Assembly: GCA_027484825.1 (NCBI GenBank)
Contig: JAIXSE010000016.1
Coordinates: 1 to 64,000, forward strand
Direction of reading: 5' to 3'
Length of the DNA: 64,000 bases
DNA from: Rubrivivax sp.
GTDB taxonomy: Bacteria > Pseudomonadota > Gammaproteobacteria > Burkholderiales > Burkholderiaceae_C
Shown: piece by piece, positions 52,485-62,245 of the stretch
Layout: the number at the start of each line of letters is the position of its first letter
Numbering within the stretch: the stretch's first letter is position 1
The notes under the pieces: generated by a model
Database searches by the model: none
The model's input: only the letters and a program-made list of their open reading frames with translations
Told to the model about the DNA's origin: nothing
Translations under genes and position numbers: made by a program

Positions 52485-55400
52485 TCAAGGCCAGGCCCGC
52501 TGCACCCAGTCGTTCAAGGTGTTGATGCGCGAGGCCTCCACGCCCAGTCGTCCGCCCTTCCAGACGGAGAACTGCAGCTTCTGCTCGGCGGTGGTGCGGT
52601 AGTTCTCCGAGTTCATCGCATACAGCCCGCCGGACTGCGCCACCAACTGCCGCTTGCTGCGATCCAGGCAGAACGCGAAACCGGCGGTCGGCTCCGGCTC
52701 GCCCAGATCGTTGTTGTTCGGATCACAGCGGCGCCAGAGCGCGGGGTCGGTGCCGGCATACAGCTGGTTGAACTGCCGGAACGCGCCATTGAGCACCTTC
52801 AGGTAGAGGCCCGGCTGCAGCTGGTCCAGCTTGACGAACGGGGTGGTGCCATTGCCTTGGGTGGTGGCGGTGTCCATGAAGCTGGTCGGGGCCAGATGCT
52901 TGAGCACCTGCGCACGGCTGAAGCGGCCCCGGTTGTTGATCAGTGACCCGGTGTCTGTGGACACATACAGCGGAATGGCGTTGTTCACATACTGGGCCGA
53001 CTTGATGCGGGCCTGCAGCAGCCGGATGTCGCTCAGCAAGGACGCCGTGGCCTGGGCCGGCGTGGCGTTGCCCATCAGGCTGGAGAGCAGCTCATCAAAG
53101 CCGGTCAGATACGGCCAGTCCACCGAGAAGTTCACCCAGTCGCTCTGGCCGCCCGGATTGATCGTCACCTGCGCCTGGTACCAGGCATTGGTGCGGTAAT
53201 ACGAGCCCGCCTTGTTGCCAGTCTCCCAGGCCAGGATCCATTCGCGGGTGATCTTGCCGCTGCTGTCATAGTCGTTCTGATAGACCATGTGCGGCGCGAG
53301 GAAGAAGGCGCTGACGGTGTTGAACGGCCAGCCGCGGGCCTCACCGCGACCGGTCCAGGTCTTGGTGGCGGCGTCATAGTCGCCGATGAACCAGCGCTGG
53401 TCACCTTCCAGGCCGTAACGCTGGGCCCATTCCCATTGCTGCACCAGATTCCATTGCAGCGTGCTGCCGACCACCCGTTCAATGAAGGCATTGGTGGTGA
53501 AGGCGGCAGGCTCGCTCGCCATGCGGGTGGTCGAGGCGAGCTTCTGCAATTGCGCCGCACCCACCTGCGCACCGTACTGCCCCGAGCTGGCAATGTGATT
53601 GCCCCGTCCGCCGCCCAGGAAGGCGTAGACCTCGAAGCCGTAGGGCTGGATCATGTTCTTGATCTCATTGCGCTGGGCCGGCGTGAGGTGACTCCAGTCC
53701 CCGTAGGTCGAGGAACGGTGCGACTCGAACCAGGCCGCAATGCGCTTGGACGTGCCCAGCGGATCCAGCCGGCCATTGCCCGCAAAGGTGGCGCCCGCGG
53801 TGAAGGAGCCTTGCGCATTGGCCCCGGTGGGCCAGATGTCCATCGGATGGATGGACGGCAGGTAGGAGTTCCAGTCCGGGAACTGGATGGGCATGGCCAC
53901 CTCGCGCGCATTCAGCGTGGCGGTGGCGTCCATCACCTTGTCGACGTCTGCCTGGGTGAGCGCCAGTGCAGAGCCGTCCATCGGTTTGCCGAACAAGGCC
54001 TTGACCGCCTGGGTCGGGGACTCCACCACGGCATCCAGGCCAGCGCCTGCGGCCCATTCCTGGACCGGTCGGCTGTCGATGCCCGGGCCCGGCTGATAGG
54101 GCGGATTCCACGGCGCCGCCTGCGCCACATGCGGCAGGTTCTGCAGCGCATAGCGGATGTAGGCCGAGATCTGGCGGCCCTCGGTCTCGCTCAGCCCGTG
54201 GAAACGGGAGCGCTGCACGATGGCATTGTTGGAGTAGTTGAAGTATTGGAGGTCCCGGCCATCCGAGGCGTGGCAGGACGCGCAGGCCGCATGGATGGGG
54301 CGGTTCACCAGCGTGGACTTGAGCAGCTTGTCCTGCTGCTTCCACAGCGTCTCGCCTGCGGTCACGTCGGCGGTCAAGGTGCGGCCGGCCAGCTTCTCGG
54401 CCTGGATGTCGGCCCGCTGCACCGGGTTGGTGGCCAGGCTCACGCCCTGGGCGTTGCGCAGCTGAAGGTCGATGATGCGGTAGCCATTGGACTCGCCGTC
54501 GCTGCCGTTGAAGCGGAACTGAACGAGGTTGACGCCGGTGACCAGGCGCGCCTTGGTGGCGGCATCCAGGGGCAGGGCCATGCGCACGGTGTAGAGCCCG
54601 CCGCGCTGCAGGCCGCCTTGCACCCGCTCAGGGTCGGCCAGGGTCATGGTGGCATCGGTGATGTCCACCCAGGGGATGGTGGCCGCATTGGCCTCCGATG
54701 TGCCGCCCAGCACCCGCAGGCTGCCCTTGATGCGGGCCGGGGTCTCTGCGGTGGCTTCATATTCCGGTGGGCCGAAGAAGCCGCAGCGGTGGCAGCGCAT
54801 CCACAGCTCGGTGGCGGCGCTCAGGCCGTTGGCATCCAGGGTGAGGTTGGCGGTGGCGATGACCGGCGCGCTGGGCAGGCCGGCGCCAAGCAGCTCCAGG
54901 GGCAGGGTGAGGGCAGTCGTGGGCGTGGGTGCCGATGTACCTGTGCCTGGGGGCGTGGTGGTGCCGCCGCCGCCAGTGCCGCCACCAGTCCCGCCGCCTC
55001 CGGATCCGCCGCCGCTGCCGCCGCCCGATCCTCCGCCGCCATCACCAGTGCCGCCGGACCCATCACCGGAGACGGGCGGGGGCACGGGGGTCCAGACCTG
55101 GTTGTCCGTGGTCACCAGGCGCCACAGCTGGTTGGCCTTGCCGGTGCCGCAGTCCCATTGCTGGATCGGTGCGCCCGCATCGGTGCGTTCGCCGGTCAGG
55201 TCCAGGCACAGGCCGCTGTGCTGGGCCTTGAGCTGAATGGCAGCGCCGGTGGCCAGGGCGGCGAAGTGCTGATTGCTGCCGTTGGTGTCCGGCCATTGCT
55301 GCAGGGTGGTGCCGGCGGTGGTGGCGGCGCCGGTCACATCCAGCACCTTGCCGCTGGCGACGTTGCGCAGGCGGTAGCTGCCGTCGGCGGTCAGCGCCAC

Positions 55401-56198
55401 TTCGAAGCGCTGGCGGTCGTTGCCGGAACAGGCTGCCTGGACCACAGCGTCCGCGTCCGCCAAGCCGGTGCCCGTCAGGTCCAAACAGAGATTGGAGAGG
55501 CTGGACTGCAGGCTGAAGCGGCCATAGGGCAGCAGCGCACGGGTGGTTGCAGACGTCGATTGCGGATAGAGCACAAACTGCTGCGGCGCTTGCGCATTGC
55601 AGCTCATCTGCTGCAGCGAGGCACCTTGAACACTGACGCACTTGCCGCTGGCGGCATTGACCAGGCTGAACAGATGGCCCTGGATGCGGCTGAGCGAGAA
55701 GCGCTGCGCGGTGGTGTCGTTGGTGGACCAGAGCTGAATGGCAGCGCCGTCCGCAGTGGACATGGCCTCCAGGTCCAGCGCCAGGCCGGTGCTGACCTGG
55801 GTGAGGCGGGACGATCCGTCGGTGTTGAGCGTCAGGTCGAAGGCCTGGCTGGTGCCGGTCACGCAGGCCGCGAGGCTGAGGCTGCCGGCGCCAGCGGCGG
55901 ACGAGGCGCCGGTCACGCATTGGCCGGTAGAGGCCAGGGCCAGCACGTAGCGGCCGGCCGGCACGGTGGGGGCGGCTGCGGTGTCCGTGGGGGACGCGTT
56001 GGGGCCACCGGTCGGTTGCTCACTGGGGTCGGTGGAGGATTTGTCGCCGCCGCACGCGGCCAAGAGGCACAGCAGCGTCGCGCCTGCAGCTCTGCGCAGG
56101 CCGGATCGGGACCGGTGCGAAGCGGCAGGCCGTTGCGAGGCCGGTTGTGCAGCTTCAAACGGATCCCGTGCTGTCGGGGACTTCCACCATCGCGCCAT
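52485..56198 (-). CDS. Large lipoprotein with ricin-type lectin repeats and a c-type cytochrome domain
   Basis: A 1237-residue exported protein: an Arg-rich N-region, membrane segment and lipobox LLAAC (about residue 49), two ricin-type beta-trefoil regions (about 80-210 and 220-370, with QxW-type lines such as NANQLWRLVTT), a Gly/Ser/Thr-rich linker (about 380-425), and a large C-terminal part containing one heme c site, CASCH (Cys639, His643), plus an earlier CHRC near residue 468. No second CxxCH is seen. The start follows AAGGAG. It is presumably an outer-surface redox protein that binds polysaccharide; enzymatic function unknown. It lies 199 bases upstream of the GH99-like gene. Confidence 0.82.
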   Translation of the reverse strand: MARWWKSPTARDPFEAAQPASQRPAASHRSRSGLRRAAGATLLCLLAACGGDKSSTDPSEQPTGGPNASPTDTAAAPTVPAGRYVLALASTGQCVTGASSAAGAGSLSLAACVTGTSQAFDLTLNTDGSSRLTQVSTGLALDLEAMSTADGAAIQLWSTNDTTAQRFSLSRIQGHLFSLVNAASGKCVSVQGASLQQMSCNAQAPQQFVLYPQSTSATTRALLPYGRFSLQSSLSNLCLDLTGTGLADADAVVQAACSGNDRQRFEVALTADGSYRLRNVASGKVLDVTGAATTAGTTLQQWPDTNGSNQHFAALATGAAIQLKAQHSGLCLDLTGERTDAGAPIQQWDCGTGKANQLWRLVTTDNQVWTPVPPPVSGDGSGGTGDGGGGSGGGSGGGSGGGGTGGGTGGGGTTTPPGTGTSAPTPTTALTLPLELLGAGLPSAPVIATANLTLDANGLSAATELWMRCHRCGFFGPPEYEATAETPARIKGSLRVLGGTSEANAATIPWVDITDATMTLADPERVQGGLQRGGLYTVRMALPLDAATKARLVTGVNLVQFRFNGSDGESNGYRIIDLQLRNAQGVSLATNPVQRADIQAEKLAGRTLTADVTAGETLWKQQDKLLKSTLVNRPIHAACASCHASDGRDLQYFNYSNNAIVQRSRFHGLSETEGRQISAYIRYALQNLPHVAQAAPWNPPYQPGPGIDSRPVQEWAAGAGLDAVVESPTQAVKALFGKPMDGSALALTQADVDKVMDATATLNAREVAMPIQFPDWNSYLPSIHPMDIWPTGANAQGSFTAGATFAGNGRLDPLGTSKRIAAWFESHRSSTYGDWSHLTPAQRNEIKNMIQPYGFEVYAFLGGGRGNHIASSGQYGAQVGAAQLQKLASTTRMASEPAAFTTNAFIERVVGSTLQWNLVQQWEWAQRYGLEGDQRWFIGDYDAATKTWTGRGEARGWPFNTVSAFFLAPHMVYQNDYDSSGKITREWILAWETGNKAGSYYRTNAWYQAQVTINPGGQSDWVNFSVDWPYLTGFDELLSSLMGNATPAQATASLLSDIRLLQARIKSAQYVNNAIPLYVSTDTGSLINNRGRFSRAQVLKHLAPTSFMDTATTQGNGTTPFVKLDQLQPGLYLKVLNGAFRQFNQLYAGTDPALWRRCDPNNNDLGEPEPTAGFAFCLDRSKRQLVAQSGGLYAMNSENYRTTAEQKLQFSVWKGGRLGVEASRINTLNDWVQRAWP

Positions 56199-56466
56199 CT
56201 CAACTCCTTGAACAGAGCGGCTTGCCCGAAGGCAGCCAGGAGGAACCAGGTTCCTGATGGGCGCGGATTAGACGAGCGGGCCATGGGCGCGACAAGGCTT
56301 GCAGCCGCTCTGAAAACATGAGTTACCGCTGTCGCAGTTTGCGGCCAACAAATTCCTGCAAACCTACTCGTAAGGGGAATGTCTTGCCGGCGGGAAGAGG
56401 GGTAGGGCGGTCAAGGGCAGTCCTGCCCTGATACGCTATGTCCACTTTCAAGTCCTGAGGAGCCTC

Positions 56467-56718
56467 ATGTCTTCCCGTTCCAGCAGGCCTCTCACCGAGC
56501 GCGCAATGCAACTGGCGGAACAGCGAATTCCCGAACTGGCGTCCAGAGCCGGCTATGAGGCTTACAAGACCACGCTGAAGCGTACCGGCGCAGTGGTGGT
56601 GAAGACGAGCCAGGGCCAATTGGTGGAACGTCGGTCCGACGGCACCTCCATCGTTCTCAAGGAACTTCCGCTGGGCAAGCGGGTCAAGCCGGGGCTGGTG
56701 CTCAAGCGCGTCAAGTAG
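56467..56718 (+). CDS. Small conserved-looking basic protein
   Basis: An 83-residue, Lys/Arg-rich protein with no signal peptide or membrane segment. AGGAG lies at good spacing before the ATG and the coding character is good. The centre (AYKTTLKRTGAVVVKTSQGQ) looks like a short beta sheet and the end is basic (GKRVKPGLVLKRVK). I do not recognise the family; nucleic-acid binding is possible from charge alone. Confidence 0.65.
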   Translation: MSSRSSRPLTERAMQLAEQRIPELASRAGYEAYKTTLKRTGAVVVKTSQGQLVERRSDGTSIVLKELPLGKRVKPGLVLKRVK

Positions 56719-56882
56719 ATCTGCTGACATCGGCCATGAAGATGTCGGCGAGTCGATCTGCCAGGCCCTTTCAGCCGAGGCTGCGCTTGCTTGCAAGTCC
56801 CAATGCCTCAAGCAAGAGCACCCTCAATCTCTGAGAGACAACGCTAGAGTCCAGGCTCTGTGGCGAAGGGATTGGGGTGCCG

Positions 56883-57569
56883 CTAAGCGTGCGCCGAGGT
56901 CGATGTCTCCAGCCGATGCGCCAGCCGCGACAGCCCGAAGCACAGCACGAAGTAGCACAGCGCCAGCCCGCCGTAGACCGCCACCGGCTGCACCAGCACC
57001 TGCGCATTGATCTGCCCCGCGATGAAGGACAGCTCGGACAGGCCGATGATCGTGCCCAGCGAGGTCTGCTTGATGGTGCTGGCCAGCTGATTCACCAGCG
57101 ACGGCAACATCCGCCGCAGCGCCTGCGGCAGCAGCACCAGCCGCAAGGACTGCAGCCGACTCATGCCCAGGGCCTGCGCCGCCAGCGTCTGTCCGCGCGG
57201 CAGCGAGGCCAGGCCTGCCCGCACGATCTCCGCCAGATATGCGGCGTCGAACAGCACCAGCGCGGCCAGCATCGTGCTGAACTGACCGGTCTTGCGGCCG
57301 GTCAGGCTGGGCAGGAAGAAATACGCCCAGAACACCACCATCAACAGCGGCGTGCCACGCACGACGAACACCCAGGCCGTCACCGGCCAACGCAGCCGAC
57401 GCCGCGAACTGGTCCGGGCCACACCCAGCACAATCCCCAGCGGCAGCGCCAGCACCATGCCCAGCAAGGCCAGCAGCAGCGTCAGCACCAGGCCGCCAAG
57501 CGGGCCCTGTGGATACTGTCCCACCAGCGCATACAGCCAGTAGACATCGATCATCTCCGCGATGCTCAT
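56883..57569 (-). CDS. Amino-acid ABC transporter permease (GltK-like)
   Basis: A 228-residue inner-membrane permease of the HisMQ/GltJK class with five or six membrane segments and the ATPase-contact EAA-type loop (AAQALGMSRLQSLRLVLLPQ). It follows the partner permease by 16 bases and ends the operon; no ATP-binding gene follows it. Confidence 0.88.
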   Translation of the reverse strand: MSIAEMIDVYWLYALVGQYPQGPLGGLVLTLLLALLGMVLALPLGIVLGVARTSSRRRLRWPVTAWVFVVRGTPLLMVVFWAYFFLPSLTGRKTGQFSTMLAALVLFDAAYLAEIVRAGLASLPRGQTLAAQALGMSRLQSLRLVLLPQALRRMLPSLVNQLASTIKQTSLGTIIGLSELSFIAGQINAQVLVQPVAVYGGLALCYFVLCFGLSRLAHRLETSTSAHA

Positions 57570-57585
57570 GCGCGCTGTCCGGATC

Positions 57586-58287
57586 TCAACGAATGGCCCC
57601 GGCCACCGGGAATCGCCATTGGTAGAGCGATCCGATGCCGGTGATCAGCAGCGACACGCCCAGGTACACCAGCGTGGCTGCCAGAAAAGTCTCGAAGCCG
57701 CGGAAGCTCGCGGACTCCACCCGCTGCGCCTGCGTCATCAGCTCGGCGGTGCCGATCACGCTGGCAATGCTGGTGTTTTTCCAGAGATTGAGCGTCTGCG
57801 AGATCAGCGGCGGCACGATGGCGCGCAGCGCCTGCGGCAACACCACCCAGCGCAGCACGCTCAGCGACGGCATGCCCAGCGAGCGCGCCGCCAACCACTG
57901 GCCGCTTGGCACGGCGCGCAGCCCGGAGCGGATGTCCTCCGCCATATAGGCCGCGGTGTAGGCCACCAGCGCGGCCACGGCCGCCAGCGCCTCGATGTGC
58001 CCGGCATACAGCCACGCCTTGAGGCCCTGCGGCAGCAGCTCCGGCACGGCGAAGTACCAGAACAGCAGATGCGCCAGCAGCGGGATGTTGCGCACCAACT
58101 CGACATACGCCCAGGCCAGCCCGCGCAGGGCGGTCCAGGGCGCCAGCCGGGCCAGTGCCACCAGCAGCCCCAGCGGCAGTGACAACAGCAGGGCCACCAG
58201 CGTCAGCTGCAGCGACAAGCGAACGCCCGCCAGCAGCCACTCCAGAAACGGCCCGTGCAGAATGTGCCCGAGCGCGATCTCCGGCAT
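57586..58287 (-). CDS. Amino-acid ABC transporter permease (GltJ-like)
   Basis: A 233-residue permease of the same class, with the N-terminal glutamate/aspartate-type features VELVRNIPLLAHLLFWYFAV and the loop AARSLGMPSLSVLRWVVLPQ. Its ATG overlaps the stop of the binding-protein gene (TGATG), so the operon order is binding protein, permease, permease. Confidence 0.9.
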   Translation of the reverse strand: MPEIALGHILHGPFLEWLLAGVRLSLQLTLVALLLSLPLGLLVALARLAPWTALRGLAWAYVELVRNIPLLAHLLFWYFAVPELLPQGLKAWLYAGHIEALAAVAALVAYTAAYMAEDIRSGLRAVPSGQWLAARSLGMPSLSVLRWVVLPQALRAIVPPLISQTLNLWKNTSIASVIGTAELMTQAQRVESASFRGFETFLAATLVYLGVSLLITGIGSLYQWRFPVAGAIR

Positions 58288-59117
58288 CAGCCCGGCACCT
58301 GGTCACTGTCGATCTTGAAGTCGCGGGCCTGGAACTTCAGCCGGGTGTTCGGGCCGTACCACTTCACAAAGAGCTGCTGCGCGGCGCCGCTTTTCTCCAG
58401 GTCGCGCAGCACCGTGTCGACCTGCGTCTTGAAGGCCTTCTCGCCCTTGCGGATGCCCAGCGCCAGCGGCTCGATGCTGAGGTTGACCGGCAGGATGCGG
58501 TAGTCCGCCGCGCCCGCTCCGAGCTTGGCGAACTGGTCCAGCAGCGACACCTCATCATTGACGAAGGCCACACCCTTGCCCTGCTGCAGTGCCTGGAAGG
58601 CCTGCGGGCCGGTGTCGAAGGTCACCACCTCCACCGACGGCACCGCCTTGCGAATGTTGGGTTCCTGCGTGCCGCCCTTGATGGTCACCACCTTGCGGCC
58701 CTGCAGTTGCTCCAGCGACTGAATGCCGCTGTCCTTGCGCACCAGCACCTTCTGTCCGGTCACGAAGGTCGTGAGCGAAAAATCGATCACCGCTTCGCGT
58801 TCCTTGTTGTGGGTGAGGCTGGCGGCCAGCAGGTCCACCTGGCCTTGCTGCAGTTCCGGAATCCGCGCGGCGACGGCCAGTTGCTTGAGCCGAAGCTTGA
58901 CGCCCAGCTTCTCCGCGATGGCCTTGGCCAGGTCCACCTCGTAGCCGACGATCTCACGCGTCTTGGGATCGATGAAGCTGTTTGGCTCATCGGTGCCCAG
59001 CACACCCACCACCAGCTCGCCGCGCTGGCGGATGTCGCTCAACTGGTCGGCATGGGCCACCCCCAGCAGCGAAGCGGACGTTGCAATGATCAACAGGGCA
59101 CGGCGGGTCAGAGTCAT
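58287..59117 (-). CDS. Periplasmic amino-acid-binding protein (glutamate/aspartate type)
   Basis: A 276-residue family 3 solute-binding protein. The start at 59117 gives a signal peptide MTLTRRALLIIATSASLLGV ending AHA. Domain signatures include IVGYEVDLAKAIAEKLGVKL and FSLTTFVTGQKVLVRKDSG. Related proteins bind glutamate or aspartate; ligand here is inferred from similarity to GltI only. First gene of the operon with two permeases; the divergent SsuA-like gene starts 180 bases away. Confidence 0.9.
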   Translation of the reverse strand: MTLTRRALLIIATSASLLGVAHADQLSDIRQRGELVVGVLGTDEPNSFIDPKTREIVGYEVDLAKAIAEKLGVKLRLKQLAVAARIPELQQGQVDLLAASLTHNKEREAVIDFSLTTFVTGQKVLVRKDSGIQSLEQLQGRKVVTIKGGTQEPNIRKAVPSVEVVTFDTGPQAFQALQQGKGVAFVNDEVSLLDQFAKLGAGAADYRILPVNLSIEPLALGIRKGEKAFKTQVDTVLRDLEKSGAAQQLFVKWYGPNTRLKFQARDFKIDSDQVPG

Positions 59118-59297
59118 GATGTGGCGTCCAGGCGGACGTGAAGTGGACAGGGCTGCCAGAGTAGGGGCGGTGTACGACAGCCTCAACGAAGGGATGGGCA
59201 TAACGATGCGCGAGTTCCGAACATGCCTCGGCGGCCGAGTATGGATAGGCGAAATGCGTCGTTGAAGCCGCGCAGCCCGGTGCTTAGGCTGCTGCCC

Positions 59298-60290
59298 ATG
59301 ACCCTCCCACCCATCGACCCCCTCTCCGTCCTCACCGCCACACGCCGCCAGTGGCTGCTGCAGACCGGCGCCGCCGCAGCCCTGCTGGCCGGCGCTCCGC
59401 TGACCCGCGCTGCCGACGCACGGACGCTACGCATCGGCTATCAGAAGTCCAGCACGCTCACGCTGCTGCTCAAATCCAGAGGCCTGCTGGAGAAGGCGCT
59501 GGCGCCGCAGCAGATCAGCGTGCACTGGCATGAATTCAGCTCCGGCCTGCCGCTGCTGGAGGCGCTCAATGTCGGCGCGCTGGATCTGAGTGCGGATGTC
59601 GCTGACGCCGTGCCGCCCTTCGCGCTGGCCGCGGGCGCGCAACTGACCTACTACGCCATCGAGACGCCATCCCCCACCGCGCAGGCCATCGTGGTGCAGC
59701 GCGATTCCCCTATCACTACAGTGGCGCAGCTCAAGGGCCGCAAGGTGGCCTTCACCAAGGGCGCCGGGGCGCATTACCTGCTGCTGGAGGCTTTGTCGCA
59801 GGCGGGGCTGTCCATCCGGGACATTGAACCGGCGTATCTCGCGCCAGCGGATGGCCGCGCTGCCTTTGAGAATGGCTCGGTGGCCGCCTGGGTGATCTGG
59901 GATCCGTTCCTGGCTGCGGTGCAGCGGCATGCGCAGGCGCGTGTGCTGACCGATGGCACCCGCATCGCCGCCTACCGCCGCTTCTATCTTGCATCGACCC
60001 CCTTTGCGCAGGCCAACCCGGCGGTTCTGCAGCGCGTGTTCCAGGAGCTGCAACGCGCCGGGGAGTGGGTGAAGAAGAACCCGGCCGCCGCAGCGGAATG
60101 GCATGCGCCCGTCCTCGGGCTGGATGCAGCGACCGTGGCGGCCGCCAATGAGCGCCGCAGCTATGCCGTTCAACCGGTCGACAGCGAGTCGCTGGTGGAG
60201 CAGCAGCGCATTGCGGATGCCTTCACCGGGGCACAGATCTTGCCGCGCAAGGTGGTGATCCAGGCGTCGCCGGTGTGGCGTCCGGCGTGA
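59298..60290 (+). CDS. SsuA-like aliphatic sulfonate binding protein
   Basis: A 330-residue periplasmic binding protein with a Tat-type-looking signal (RRQWLLQTGAAAALLAGAP). Features match sulfonate-binding proteins of the SsuA/NMT1 fold: LRIGYQKSSTLTLLLKSRG, HEFSSGLPLLEALNVGALDL, KVAFTKGAGAHYLLLEAL. Genes for the SsuB ATPase and SsuC permease are not beside it. Its neighbours, the dioxygenase-rhodanese fusion and metY, fit organosulfur use. Confidence 0.88.
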   Translation: MTLPPIDPLSVLTATRRQWLLQTGAAAALLAGAPLTRAADARTLRIGYQKSSTLTLLLKSRGLLEKALAPQQISVHWHEFSSGLPLLEALNVGALDLSADVADAVPPFALAAGAQLTYYAIETPSPTAQAIVVQRDSPITTVAQLKGRKVAFTKGAGAHYLLLEALSQAGLSIRDIEPAYLAPADGRAAFENGSVAAWVIWDPFLAAVQRHAQARVLTDGTRIAAYRRFYLASTPFAQANPAVLQRVFQELQRAGEWVKKNPAAAAEWHAPVLGLDAATVAAANERRSYAVQPVDSESLVEQQRIADAFTGAQILPRKVVIQASPVWRPA

Positions 60291-60330
60291 GTCGCAGCCG
60301 CCTGGCCGTCCGTTTTCTGGAGTCCCTGCC

Positions 60331-62211
60331 ATGGCTGAAGCCATTCATTCTTTTGGGTCGCTGCCGGCATCGGTGGGCGAGCGCCTGCGGCCGTTGATCG
60401 AGCAACTGGAGCGATGGGTGCCCCGCCCGCTGGAGGAGGCGGAGCTGCTGAGTCAGCTGCGGCCGCATCTGGCCATGCTGGTGGAGCGCGACGACTGGTG
60501 GCCGGCCGCTTATGCACGGGCAGGCGAGGACCGCTACCGCCAATATCCGCTGCATGTGGATCCGGAAGGCCGGTTTTCCGTTGTGGCCTTTGTGTGGGGA
60601 CCGGGCCAGGCCACGCCGATTCATGACCACCTGGTGTGGGGCCTGATCGGCATGCTGCGCGGCGCTGAGTATTCGCAGGGCTACCGCTTTGCGGGGCCAG
60701 GGCAACTGCTGCCCGATGGTCCGCCGGTGCGCCTTTCACCGGGGCAGGTCGAGGCGGTCTCGCCCCGGCTGGGGGACATTCATCAGGTTCGCAATGCCTA
60801 CGTGGATGAGGTGTCGATCAGCATCCACGTCTACGGTGCAGACATCGGCCGCGCGGAGCGGCACACCTACGACGTGCAGGGAACGCGGAGCCCCTTTGTG
60901 TCGGGCTATTCGCCGCTGCCACTGGCGGAGCGGACCGCCGACGAAGTCCGCGGGGTTCTGCTGCGGCGGGAGGAGATCGCCCTGATCGACGTCCGCGATG
61001 AACACAGCTACGCGCAGGCGCACCCGCTTTGGGCGGCGAATCTGCCAGCGCCTCGCCTGGAACTGGACGCAGGCCGACGGCTGCCCCGGCGGCAGGTGCC
61101 GATCGTGGTCTATGACGACGGAGAGGGACTCGCCGAGGACGCGGCCCATCGTCTGCAGCGCCTGGGCTACACCGATGTGACGCTGCTGGCTGGTGGACTC
61201 CAGGGTTGGCGGGATGCGGACCTGGAGCTGTTCCGCGACGTGAACGTGCCCAGCAAGGCGTTCGGCGAACTGGTGGAGGCGAAGCGGCATACGCCGTCGC
61301 TGTCGGCGCCGGAGGTGCTGGCCTTGCTCGAGCAGCGCGCCAATGTCGTGGTGCTGGATGCCCGCCGATTCGATGAATACCGGACGATGAGCATTCCAGG
61401 CGGCATCAGCGTGCCCGGCGGTGAGCTGGTGCGCCGCGCCCGCGACCTGGCGCCGGATCCATCCACGCAGATCATCGTCAACTGTGCGGGACGCACGCGC
61501 AGCATCATTGGCGCGCAGTCGCTGATCAACGCGGGTGTGCCCAATCCGGTGGCAGCGCTGCGCAATGGGACCATTGGGTGGACGCTGGCCGGGCAGTCGC
61601 TCGCGCATGGCCAGTCCAAGCGGCATGAGGACCTCCCCGCCGGCGACGGATTCGAGGCGCGCGTTGCGGCTGCAGCGCTGGCCCGGCGGGCGGGCGCACG
61701 GCGGATCGATGTGGCTCAGCTCAATGACTGGCTCGCGGATGAGCGTCGCACCACCTACTGCTTTGACGTTCGTGGTGCCGCGGAGTACGAAGGGGGGCAT
61801 CGCCCCGGCTTTCGCCACGCGCCCGGTGGGCAACTGGTGCAGGAGACGGACCATCACGCGCCGGTGCGCGGTGCGCGTCTGGTGTTGACCGATGACGACG
61901 GCGTTCGCGCCGCCATGGCGGCATCCTGGCTGGCGCAGATGGGATGGGAGGTGGCACTGCTGCCGCCCGATCCTGATGCACATACCGACACCGGCCCGGA
62001 GCCATTGGCGCGGCCGCCCCTGGATGCCGCAGCAACATTCGCAGCAATAGCCGCCGCAGAAGCGGCCACCGTGGCTGGCCGCTACCGTCGCCCCTACGAG
62101 GGCACGGACAACCCGAAGGAGGCCATGCAGGCCTATCTGGATTGGGAGTTCGGCCTGGTCGATCAACTCGCCCGGGACGGCACTCACTTCTTCAAGGTGC
62201 TGGGGGAGTGA
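60331..62211 (+). CDS. Cysteine dioxygenase-rhodanese fusion protein
   Basis: A 626-residue cytoplasmic fusion. Residues 1-190 are a cysteine dioxygenase cupin with iron ligands His98 and His100 (PIHDHLVWG) and His151 (GDIHQVRNAY). Three rhodanese domains follow: about 208-300 (VYDDGEG in place of the catalytic Cys loop), about 325-425 (intact loop NCAGRTRS with Cys385), and about 455-545 (LTDDDGVR, again Asp in place of Cys). So one sulfurtransferase site is probably active. Expected chemistry: oxidise cysteine or a related thiol and move sulfane sulfur. It lies 40 bases after the SsuA-like gene. Confidence 0.9.
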   Translation: MAEAIHSFGSLPASVGERLRPLIEQLERWVPRPLEEAELLSQLRPHLAMLVERDDWWPAAYARAGEDRYRQYPLHVDPEGRFSVVAFVWGPGQATPIHDHLVWGLIGMLRGAEYSQGYRFAGPGQLLPDGPPVRLSPGQVEAVSPRLGDIHQVRNAYVDEVSISIHVYGADIGRAERHTYDVQGTRSPFVSGYSPLPLAERTADEVRGVLLRREEIALIDVRDEHSYAQAHPLWAANLPAPRLELDAGRRLPRRQVPIVVYDDGEGLAEDAAHRLQRLGYTDVTLLAGGLQGWRDADLELFRDVNVPSKAFGELVEAKRHTPSLSAPEVLALLEQRANVVVLDARRFDEYRTMSIPGGISVPGGELVRRARDLAPDPSTQIIVNCAGRTRSIIGAQSLINAGVPNPVAALRNGTIGWTLAGQSLAHGQSKRHEDLPAGDGFEARVAAAALARRAGARRIDVAQLNDWLADERRTTYCFDVRGAAEYEGGHRPGFRHAPGGQLVQETDHHAPVRGARLVLTDDDGVRAAMAASWLAQMGWEVALLPPDPDAHTDTGPEPLARPPLDAAATFAAIAAAEAATVAGRYRRPYEGTDNPKEAMQAYLDWEFGLVDQLARDGTHFFKVLGE

Positions 62212-62245
62212 GAGCCCGTGGGGCCCTCGCTCACGGAGCGGCGGT

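Noticed and set aside
53289-56321. 1010-codon open frame on the plus strand
   Set aside because: Mirror of the lectin-cytochrome lipoprotein; no motif, composition dominated by Gly, Arg and Ala.
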